A stretch of 64,000 nt of DNA. Origin: JAPPFW01 sp965200835. Its GTDB lineage: Bacteria > Actinomycetota > Acidimicrobiia > Spongiisociales > Spongiisociaceae. The stretch covers positions 1,054,001-1,118,000 of the forward strand of contig OZ241390.1 in assembly GCA_965200835.1 (NCBI GenBank), written 5' to 3'. Numbering within the stretch: the stretch's first letter is position 1; every line of letters starts with the position of its first letter. The position numbers were made by a program, and so were the translations under genes. Below the pieces are notes generated by a model, which was not told the origin of the DNA, ran no database searches, and worked only from the letters and a program-made list of their open reading frames with translations. Shown in pieces: positions 53,371 through 61,113 of the stretch.

Positions 53371-53779
53371 TCAGCTCGGATACGGAATCTCACGAACACC
53401 TGATCTCGTGATGGAATACATCCAAGGAGCCGGTCGTACAAGGAGTTCTTCGATCCGGTCCCAAAGCGTTTCCAGGATCCGGTTCTGGTCCTCGAGTTTG
53501 AGGTCGCCTCGAACCCTCAGAACCAGTATGCGGAGGTGGATATTTGAGCAGGGTTGCCACCTCGGCAGGTCGTGTTCGGATCGTCTTGTCACGTGTCACT
53601 ACGATCCATCCCTGATCCGCCGCTATGGGTAACCACTGGGTGTCCGGCGCTCCAAGACGGACGGGTGACCTCGGATGCCCTGGATATATCGAATCCCTTC
53701 CTGTGCTGGCAACGATCCTCCCGAGGCCAAGCAAGTTCTCATCGAAGAAGAACCTACCGGGCCTCTCTCTTTGTGCCAC
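53371..53779 (-). pseudogene. VapC45-like PIN-domain toxin, frameshifted
   Basis: The start at GTG 53779 encodes RFFFDENLLGLGRIVAS with the first acidic residues of a PIN-like fold, and WIVVTRDKTIRTRPAEVATLL with another. The C-terminal part continues in a different frame: IHLRILVLRVRGDLK, ILETLWDRIEELLVRPAPWMYSITRSGVREI, the typical end of this toxin group. A one-base slip near 53540-53555 separates the two. The gene follows its antitoxin by a few dozen bases, as in vapBC45 operons. The ribonuclease would not be made whole as written. Confidence 0.62.
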
Positions 53780-53815
53780 CAGCAGGTAGACGAGCGTCGT
53801 CCCTCACGCCGCCTT

Positions 53816-54485
53816 GAGGAAGGTGGTCTCGAAGTAGACGGCAGTTTCGATGTCCTGTTCGGCGAACTCGCGATGCCGGTAGAGGTCGGTTATCACTGAG
53901 CGCGGCTCTCCGGCCAGCGCAAGCTCGGCGATGATCTCTGTACGGACACCTCGCACCGTTGGGTACCGAAGGAAACCATCGGGTCGGCATATACCGGGCT
54001 AGGCAGAGCCTCCATTAGGATGTAACCGGCCGCTTCGGCGCGTTTCCGGGTCGAATCTCACCCGCTTGCAGAAACTTTCCGCCGCCGCGCTGAGCATCAG
54101 TTGGCCCGAGCCCACCACGATCCACAACGTCTCAGGTATCCCGAGCTCCTGCTGCTTCCCCCAGACCAGCTCGTCAGGTGCCACCATCGGCTGAGCTACC
54201 GCGAACGGAAAGGACGTGCCCAACTCGACCCTCAACCACTCGCGCAAGGGGCGCAGCCGCTGGAGAGGTAAGTGCTCACGATACTTACTCATGATACGCC
54301 GCTTCGATGAACTCTCCCCAGGTCACCTCCGAAGTTCCCCTACGTTCATCTCTGAGCACGGGCGGATATCGTTTCCCCCGGCGCACACCGCCCTCGAGCC
54401 ACCAGCGGAGTCGGGAAGGCGTCACCTGCAGCAGGCGCGCTGCCTCTGCAAGGCAATAGGTCGGACGATCCAGTGGGGACGGCAT
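53816..54485 (-). pseudogene. VapB45-like antitoxin (MerR-like N-terminus plus DUF433), broken twice
   Basis: The start at 54485 encodes YCLAEAARLLQVTPSRLRWWLEGG and VTWGEFIEAAY, a helix-turn-helix. At an ATGA overlap (54285-54292) the frame shifts and continues with KYREHLPLQRLRPLREWLR and LWIVVGSGQLMLSAAAESF. A TAG at 53999-54001 then interrupts the same frame, which goes on to RYPTVRGVRTEIIAELALAGEP, the DUF433 end, and stops at 53816. Antitoxins of this family repress their operon and bind the PIN toxin. Both partners are damaged, so the pair looks dead. Confidence 0.68.
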
Positions 54486-54595
54486 CTCGGGTCTCCTCTC
54501 CGAAGAGAGCGTGGCTTCCTGGGACCCGGTCACACCGACCATTCCGGAGTTCCCGCTACGCTACTCGCGGTCCGCCCTAGCCCAGGGGGTGGGAT

Positions 54596-56272
54596 CTATG
54601 CCAAGCTGGTGGTCACTGTCTCGCAGCCGCCTCGACCACGCAAGCAGCCATATCCGGCCGCTTGGGCTACCTCTATCTCGAAGGCATACCTCGCCGAAGG
54701 CAGCCTCCACTAGGCTACCTTCGCAATTCATGAGGCACGGATATCCTGATATTCCTAACGCCTCACCCATGAGGACGTCTCTGGCACTGTATGAGGCAGA
54801 CCGTAGGCTGTTGACACAATAGGTCCAGCAGTCGTATCCGGCAGCCTTAGCGATCTCGTCCCGTTCGATGGTGGCACTATCCCTCCATGGATTGTCACAC
54901 TCCGACACGAATGACCCATACTCCTTCCAGCAGCCATAGCCTGCTGTCTGGGCTGCCTCGTCCAGGAGAACATCACGGGCGTTGTCGGCCGCGTCAGACA
55001 AGGCATTGTCACAATTGTCGTAGCACTAATACCCTGCTGCTCGTGCTACCTCATCCATCACATCACTGTATTGCTGAGCAATAGCTAACGACAGATTGTT
55101 GTCACAGTCATCGCTTTTGTAGCAGTCGAACCCAGAAGTTTTGGCTACCACGTCATAAACTGCAGTCTCCACCGCGTTCTGATCGACGAAGACCTCCGGG
55201 CCATAAGCGTCAACGAGCTTCGAATACACCAGATTATTTGCTGCATCGTTGAGATTACCACCGCAGGTCATCCAGCACGGATATCCGATAGCGAGGGCCG
55301 CATCATATGCCCCCCAGCCATCGTAGTCCCACAAGTCGCCTCTCTCGCGGCCCAGGCTATTCTCACAAGCCTCATAGAGGAAACAATCGAATCCGATCGC
55401 TTGTGCTGACTTATCCAATAGAGCCGCCCGGAGGGTCAACCTATCACCGAGAGACTATTGTCGCATCCCTCCCAGCAGTCGTAGCCCAGATCCGAGTTCG
55501 CCACCACCGTGTCCAGGAAGGCCACGCCAGCAGCTTCGGCCGCATCCTGCACCGATGCCGTGGATGGGCTTGGGGTCATCCGGACTGCTCTCGCGGGTGG
55601 AGGGGGTATATCCGGGTGGGGTGTACGGGTGGAGGACCGCTGCAGGAGTATTACCGCTTGGGCTCTGGTCAAAGATCGATCGGGCGAGAACAGCCCATCC
55701 CCGGTACCCGCCGTGATCCCATTAGCCACCGCCCAACCTATCGCCTCATCCGCCCAATGCCCCACCGGCACATCCCCGAACGTATCCGATCCGGGACTAT
55801 CCGTGCCGGCTGAGTTATACATCAGATGTGCCCTATACAGGAACGTAACCTTCTGGGCTCTGGTCAGGGGGCGATCGGGTGAGAACTGCCCATCCCCGGT
55901 ACCCGCCGTGATCCCGTTAGCCACCGCCCAACCGATCGCTTCATCCGCCCAATGCCCCACCGGCACGTCGTCGAAGGTGTCGGATCCGGCGACGCCACTG
56001 AGCTCGGCAGCGTAGAGCTTGTAGAGGTAGTAGACGGTGTAAGCGCGGGTCTCGTGCAAGTCGGGAGTGAAGTTGCCGTCGGTGGTGCCTTGGGTTATGC
56101 CATTGGCCACTGCCCAACCGATCGCCTCCTCGGCCCAGTGCCCGGTCGGGACATCCTGGAAAGCGCCCGGCCCGTTAGGAGACCTGTCGTCGCGGGCCGC
56201 CTGAGCTGACACCGCTGGCGTCGGCCAGACCAGCATGGCGACTACCAGAAACACGATCACGTTGCGGCTCAT
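54596..56272 (-). pseudogene. S-layer-homology protein with nine cysteine-rich repeats, broken by two frameshifts and a stop
   Basis: ATG 56272 opens a signal peptide (MSRNVIVFLVVAMLVW, cleavage near VSAQA). Three SLH domains follow, each with VPxGHWAxEAIGWAVANGIT and then a FxPDxxxTRA segment; these bind cell-wall polymers. After a Pro-rich linker come repeats of the form Gly-Tyr-x-Cys-Trp, 2-9 residues, Cys-x-Asn-x-Leu, spaced 25-45 residues apart. Nine are found if the reading shifts near 55440, passes a TAG at 55026-55028 inside repeat 5 and shifts again near 54686; the last ends at a TAG at 54596. Intact length would be about 555 residues. I do not recognise the repeat. Confidence 0.7.
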
Positions 56273-56342
56273 CGAGGTCATCCTTCCGGCTGCCGGGTGA
56301 AGCTTCAGGGTTGCCAGCCAGCAGAATACTTCCAAGGCCTGG

Positions 56343-56370
56343 TTGTTCAACGCACGAGCCTCCCTACACT
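56343..56370 (+). promoter_or_regulatory. Leaderless promoter of the 56377 gene pair
   Basis: TTGTTC (56343-56348), 16 nt, then TACACT (56365-56370), with the ATG exactly 6 nt later at 56377. No ribosome site is present. The arrangement matches the promoter before the CaiB gene. Confidence 0.55.
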
Positions 56371-56376
56371 TACAGC

Positions 56377-56508
56377 ATGAAGTTTCGAGTCCTGCTCGGG
56401 TTGGCGGTCCTAGCAGCTGCGGTCGCCTTCCTGCTGACCCGCCGCCCCCCGGTGGTCGATCCGCCTACCGAACGGGGGACCTGGATTCCAGTACCGGGCG
56501 ATCGATGA
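56377..56508 (+). CDS. 43-residue single-span membrane protein
   Basis: MKFRVLLGLAVLAAAVAFLL forms one membrane helix or uncleaved signal, followed by a short polar Pro-rich tail. It resembles the small membrane proteins found in many actinobacterial operons. Its TGA overlaps the next ATG, so the two are co-translated. Function unknown. Confidence 0.5.
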   Translation: MKFRVLLGLAVLAAAVAFLLTRRPPVVDPPTERGTWIPVPGDR

Positions 56509-57251
56509 CCGTCCGCGTGGCGGTGCATGCCAGCGGTGAGCTGGGCCGCCGTACCCGGCTGGCACTGCTGGCCGAGCCCGGTACTGAGGTAGGGAGCCTC
56601 TCGGGCGAAGCCGCCGCCGACCAGGACGGTTCGATCCCCTCGGTAACGGGGTGGCACGTACTTGTGATCGATGCCATCGGGGATGCCACCCAGCCTCACA
56701 TCGAGGAAGCCCGGGTTGCCGGGATCCCGATCGTGGTCGGAGACCGGCTGCCGCACGGATATCCGGTAGGCGACGGCACCTTCGTGGTGGGAGCGAGCTC
56801 CGGATCCGGCCTGGCCGCGGCCCTGGCCGCCGCGATCATCGATCCCACCGCCCGGCTGGTCGATGCTCGCCTCGCTTGGACGGTGCCGGGCAACCCGCTG
56901 GGCGCCGGTACCCCGATTACGTTTCCCGAGCCGGTCGGCACCCTATGGGCTGGATGGGGGAACAGCCCCATTGGCTGGAAAGGCCTCGATTCGCTGGTCG
57001 CCCCGCACGAGGGACCCTGGATGGGCGTGTCCGTTCGCGTGACTCACGAGGCGGCTGGCCCGCCGACCAGCACTCTCGGCATTGCTGACGACGCCTTCTT
57101 CCTGGGCGGGGTTTCCATGGCGGCCGCTGCCCAGGTTGCGGCCCGCGGTTCCTACCCGCCGGGCGTCCACCATCCAGGCGATCCGGACGGCGTCTTCATG
57201 AAGCTCGCCAGAGCGGGCGGCCTGGAGATAGCCGAGTTCGTGCCCGCCTGA
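56505..57251 (+). CDS. Conserved-type hypothetical protein with a dehydrogenase-like start
   Basis: 248 residues. The beginning VRVAVHASGELGRRTRLALLAEPGTEVGSLSG resembles a Rossmann beta-alpha-beta but lacks a clear Gly-x-Gly-x-x-Gly. The middle has VLVIDAIGDATQPHIEEARVAGIPIVVGD, again like the first domain of NAD-dependent dehydrogenases, then FVVGASSGSGLAAALAAAI. A C-terminal part contains GSYPPGVHHPGDPDGVFMKLAR. I cannot assign a reaction. It is co-translated with the preceding small membrane protein. Confidence 0.55.
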   Translation: MTVRVAVHASGELGRRTRLALLAEPGTEVGSLSGEAAADQDGSIPSVTGWHVLVIDAIGDATQPHIEEARVAGIPIVVGDRLPHGYPVGDGTFVVGASSGSGLAAALAAAIIDPTARLVDARLAWTVPGNPLGAGTPITFPEPVGTLWAGWGNSPIGWKGLDSLVAPHEGPWMGVSVRVTHEAAGPPTSTLGIADDAFFLGGVSMAAAAQVAARGSYPPGVHHPGDPDGVFMKLARAGGLEIAEFVPA

Positions 57252-57328
57252 CGCGCGCCAACCCCACCTACCTCCACGGCCAGCCCCGGGCGTCCCGTTC
57301 ACGGGTAGCCAATCCACCATGGGGCGAG

Positions 57329-58195
57329 TCACAAGCGCGGGTTGATTCGCTCCTCCAGTGAGAAAGCCACCAGCGCGAACCCCAGGGAAGCCAGCATGAT
57401 CAGCAGTCCCGGAGGCAGCACCCACCACTTCCAGGCGGGGGTTAGGAAAGCCCCCCGGTTCTGGGCCCAGAAGAGGGTCGAACCCCAGCTCTTCTGGATA
57501 GGATCACCCAGCCCGAGAAAGCTGAGGGACGCCTCCAGCAGGATGGCGTTAGACACCGCCCGGACGAACGACCCGGTAGCCAGGAGAGCCGTTCGAGGGA
57601 CTATGTGCCGCAGGATGGTCCAGCGATCCGGCGCACCCATCGATCGGGCCGCCAGCACGTACTCACGAGAACGCAGAGACAGCACCTGGGATCTGATGAC
57701 CCGAGCCGGCTCGGCCCAAATCAGCACTCCGATCACCAGGATGGTGTTGAGCAAGCTCCTCCCCAGATACGCCGCCAGCACGATCAGCAGCGGCAGGAAC
57801 GGAAGGATCAGGACCACGTCGACGCCCCGCATCATCACCGCCCCCAGGCGTTTGGGGTAATAGCCCGCCACCACCCCCACCAGGGTCCCGATCAGCAGGG
57901 CCACCGCCGCCGCCACGATCCCCACCGACAGCGAGACCCGGTTACCGAAGATCATCTCCGAAGCCAGATCCTGGCCGACATCGTTGGTGCCGAGCAGGTG
58001 AGTGCCGCCGGGCGGCAGGAAGGGTCTGGCTACTCGCTCGGCCGGATCATAAGGAGCCAGCCAGGGGGCGAACACTGCCGTGCCCACCAGCAGCGCCACG
58101 ATCGTTCCACCTACTAGACCGAACCTGGCGGGCAGGCGGACCTTCCGTCTCAAGGCCCTTCGGGCGCGTCTCTCCGCACGGGCGGGTGAGGTCAC
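57329..58195 (-). CDS. Dipeptide/oligopeptide ABC transporter permease (DppC/OppC type)
   Basis: 288 residues with six membrane helices. HLLGTNDVGQDLASEMIFGNRVSLSVGIVAA is the N-terminal family block, and EYVLAARSMGAPDRWTILRHIVPR is the cytoplasmic EAA loop that contacts the ATPase. It is the last gene of the operon. It overlaps the partner permease by four bases. Confidence 0.9.
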   Translation of the reverse strand: MTSPARAERRARRALRRKVRLPARFGLVGGTIVALLVGTAVFAPWLAPYDPAERVARPFLPPGGTHLLGTNDVGQDLASEMIFGNRVSLSVGIVAAAVALLIGTLVGVVAGYYPKRLGAVMMRGVDVVLILPFLPLLIVLAAYLGRSLLNTILVIGVLIWAEPARVIRSQVLSLRSREYVLAARSMGAPDRWTILRHIVPRTALLATGSFVRAVSNAILLEASLSFLGLGDPIQKSWGSTLFWAQNRGAFLTPAWKWWVLPPGLLIMLASLGFALVAFSLEERINPRL

Positions 58196-59166
58196 GACGC
58201 TCTGGTCCGCGGGTCGATGACCGGATAGAGCAGGTCCGCCACCAGGTTGGCGATCAGCACCGCCCCGGTGAACACCAGAAAGGCCGCCTGCATGACCGGG
58301 TAGTCCCGGCCCGAGACGGCTTCGAACACCAGGCGCCCCAGTCCCGGATAGGAGAAGACCGTCTCGATGATCACCGTCCCTCCGAAGGCGAATCCCAGGC
58401 GGATGGCCAGCACCGTGACGACCGGAGCGATGGCATTGCGGGCGACATGCCCGAACAGCACTCTCGCCTCCCCGGCCCCCTTGGCCCTGGCCGTCCGGAT
58501 GTAGTCCTCACCCAGGGTTTCCAACATCGAATAGCGCATCATCATGTAGACGCCGGGCGTGGCCAGGATCGATAGCGTCACCACCGGCAGGATGGCGTGG
58601 CTGATGATGTCCCAGGCGTATGCCCAGCCGACCAGATCCGCCGCCGGTGTAACCGCGCCGAACGATGGCAGGAGGCGCCACTGCACCGCAAGGAGCGAGA
58701 TCAGCAACATCCCCAACCAGAAGGGTGGCAGTGACTCGATCGAGATCATCGAGGACAGCAGTCCCAAGTCGCTCTTGGTTCCCCTCCGCCAGGCCGAGAA
58801 CGCTCCAAGGATCACGCCGACCACGGCCGCCACGATCAGCGACAGTCCGGTGATTAGCAGCGTCCAGGGCAGCCGGGTCCAGATCATCTCCACGATCGGC
58901 TTGCTCGAACGATACGAATAGCCGAAGTCGCCGGTGAAAATGTCGCCCCAGTACCGCAGATACTGCATCCACAGCGGGGCGTCCAGCCCCACCCGAGCAA
59001 CGATCTCGGCCCGCTGCTCGGGAGTGAGCAGGCCGACGTCCACCCCGGCGATCAGCACCAGAGGGTTCCCAGGCATCAACCTGGGCAGCAGGAAGTTCAG
59101 GGTGACCGCCACCACCACGACCACCCCGTACTGGACCAGCCGCCGGAGATCGAGGCGCTGGGTCAA
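58192..59166 (-). CDS. Dipeptide/oligopeptide ABC transporter permease (DppB/OppB type)
   Basis: 324 residues with six membrane helices. LRRLVQYGVVVVVAVTLNFLLPRLMPGNP opens it, and the EAA loop reads DYIRTARAKGAGEARVLFGHVARN. SYPGLGRLVFEAVSGRDYPVMQAAFL near the end is typical. The start is TTG 59166; no ATG is available in frame before the first helix. A hairpin lies between it and the binding-protein gene upstream. Confidence 0.88.
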   Translation of the reverse strand: MTQRLDLRRLVQYGVVVVVAVTLNFLLPRLMPGNPLVLIAGVDVGLLTPEQRAEIVARVGLDAPLWMQYLRYWGDIFTGDFGYSYRSSKPIVEMIWTRLPWTLLITGLSLIVAAVVGVILGAFSAWRRGTKSDLGLLSSMISIESLPPFWLGMLLISLLAVQWRLLPSFGAVTPAADLVGWAYAWDIISHAILPVVTLSILATPGVYMMMRYSMLETLGEDYIRTARAKGAGEARVLFGHVARNAIAPVVTVLAIRLGFAFGGTVIIETVFSYPGLGRLVFEAVSGRDYPVMQAAFLVFTGAVLIANLVADLLYPVIDPRTRAS

Positions 59167-59192
59167 ATGTCAGCTCGACCTGGCCTGCGGAC

Positions 59193-59217
59193 CCGCGCGC
59201 CCCCTAGGGGCGCGCGG
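59193..59217. promoter_or_regulatory. GC-only hairpin straddling the binding-protein stop codon
   Basis: An 11-bp perfect stem (59193-59203 with 59207-59217) closes over a 3-nt loop that is the stop codon of the upstream gene on the minus strand. Such hairpins after a binding-protein gene commonly protect its mRNA or attenuate transcription into the permease genes, giving excess binding protein. Confidence 0.55.
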
Positions 59218-60973
59218 AGGCGGGCAGCAACGACAGCTTGCTGACGATGCCCTGGCCGGCGATGAACTCCCAGTCCGAGTAGACGCTCGAGTCGTACACG
59301 TAGGCCCCGTCCGGATACAGCAACAGCACGAACGGCAGATCCTCGGCGATGATCTCCTGCATGCGGCCCAGCATGGCGATCCGTTCGGCCGGATCCGGCT
59401 CGATGGGTAACGCCTCGGAGAGCGCATCGAGCTCTTCGTTGCCGTAGCCGGTCAGGTTGAGGAAACCCACGTCGGTGGAGCTGTGAACCAGCCAGGGCAG
59501 CCGCAACGTATCCGCCTGGACAGGGGCTGACCAACCCCACATGGCGATGTCGTAGTTTCGACCCTGGGTGACGTCGAAGCCCGGCCAGACAGCATTCTCC
59601 CAGGTGGCGGTCTCGACCGACGCCACCCTGGTCTCGATGCCGATGGCGGCCAGCATCTCCACGGTCAGCTCCGCTATCCGCAGGCGCAGCGAGTCGGGAG
59701 CGTTGGTGATGATCTCGAAGGACATCGGCTGGCCGTCGAACTCCCGGACGCCGTCGCCGTCGCTATCCGCGTAACCGGCACCATCCAGCAGAGCGTTGGC
59801 AGCGGCCACGTCGTAGACCGGCACGATCGAGGGGTTGTAGGAGGAGTGGCCAGGGTGGATCCAGCCCGGACTGCCGACCGTGGCTGCCCCGAGATACACG
59901 GTGTCCACGATGTCCTGGCGGTTCATAGCCAGGTTGATCGCCTGGCGGACCGCCACGTCATCGAAGGGCCGCTTGGAGGCGTCGTAGTTGATCATCTGGG
60001 TGGTGAACTCCGGCCCCAGGGCGATGTCCAACGGATCCTGCATGTCCAGCAGGTCGATCTGCTCGGGCGGAATCCGCTCGAAAATGACATCCACTTCCCC
60101 GGTGCGGATGGCCGCTTGGGCGCCCGCGTCGTCGGCGAACACGATGACCACCAGCTCGTCGACCGCCGGTGGACCGCGGAAGTAGTCCGGGTTGGCCTCG
60201 AAGCGGTAGCTCTGGCCTTCCCGGTAGTCGACCAGCTTGTAAGGGCCGGTCCCGATGTTGGTACCGCCCTCGAATTGGTGCTCGGACGGGATCTCCACCG
60301 ACTCCCAGATATGCCGCGGGATGATGGGAGCGTCGGCCAGTGCCACCAGGTCGAAGCCCGCATTGGGAGCTCCGAGCACGAAGGTCAGGTTGTAGTCATC
60401 GGCTACCACCACATCCGCCACGCTGTTGAAGTCGCGGGCGAACCGGCTCGCCTCGGCATTGTTGACGAAGTAATCGACGCTGAAGGCCACGTCATCGGCC
60501 GTGAGGGGCTCACCATCATGAAAGGTCACCCCCTCTTGGAGGGTCACGCTGTATTCGGTCAGGTCGGCGCTTACGCTGACGCTGGTCGCCAGCCAGGGTT
60601 GGGGGACTCCGTTCTTGTCGAGTTGCATCAGGGAGTCGTACTGGAGCATCAACAGGTTCCAGCCCGGGAACCCACTGATGTATGTGTAGGGATTCAGGGT
60701 GGACTCGTCACCGGTTACGGCCGCCCGCACCGTGATCGGCTCCGCCATCGGCTCGGGAGCGGCGGTCGTAGTGGTGGTCTCCGGCGCGGGAGCAGGTTCC
60801 TCATCGGTATCCGGCTCGGACATCGCTTCGGTCGTGGCCGGTGCAGCTTGAGTGGTAGCTGCGGCGGTAGTTGCGGTAGTTTCGGGCGCCGGATCCTCGC
60901 CGCCACATGCCACCGCTGCCAGCATCATTACGATCAGGAGCAGCGTCCCTCTCGAACGAATCATGCCTCTCAT
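59204..60973 (-). CDS. Family 5 solute-binding lipoprotein (dipeptide/oligopeptide/nickel type)
   Basis: 589 residues. AAGGAGA precedes the ATG at 60973. The signal peptide ends in the lipobox LAAVACG, followed by a long Ala/Thr/Glu/Pro linker rich in TTAA and EPAPAPE. The mature domain has DLTEYSVTLQEGVTFHDGEPLTADDVAFSVDYF, the SBP_bac_5 hallmark, and IGTGPYKLVDYREG. It delivers peptides or similar solutes to the two permeases encoded downstream. It is the first transcribed gene of the permease group, in an operon separate from or following the ATPase gene by about 140 nt. Confidence 0.9.
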   Translation of the reverse strand: MRGMIRSRGTLLLIVMMLAAVACGGEDPAPETTATTAAATTQAAPATTEAMSEPDTDEEPAPAPETTTTTAAPEPMAEPITVRAAVTGDESTLNPYTYISGFPGWNLLMLQYDSLMQLDKNGVPQPWLATSVSVSADLTEYSVTLQEGVTFHDGEPLTADDVAFSVDYFVNNAEASRFARDFNSVADVVVADDYNLTFVLGAPNAGFDLVALADAPIIPRHIWESVEIPSEHQFEGGTNIGTGPYKLVDYREGQSYRFEANPDYFRGPPAVDELVVIVFADDAGAQAAIRTGEVDVIFERIPPEQIDLLDMQDPLDIALGPEFTTQMINYDASKRPFDDVAVRQAINLAMNRQDIVDTVYLGAATVGSPGWIHPGHSSYNPSIVPVYDVAAANALLDGAGYADSDGDGVREFDGQPMSFEIITNAPDSLRLRIAELTVEMLAAIGIETRVASVETATWENAVWPGFDVTQGRNYDIAMWGWSAPVQADTLRLPWLVHSSTDVGFLNLTGYGNEELDALSEALPIEPDPAERIAMLGRMQEIIAEDLPFVLLLYPDGAYVYDSSVYSDWEFIAGQGIVSKLSLLPASARP

Positions 60974-61113
60974 GGTGAGTCTCCTTTCCTGCTACATCGG
61001 AACTTAGAGCGTACCGTACTCAACTAACGGATCCGCTTCCGCGGTCCTACCGATGTAAGGTGCCCGGCACCTCCGCCAGTGGACACCTCGGTGACAGGCG
61101 GGGCTCCCAGTCT

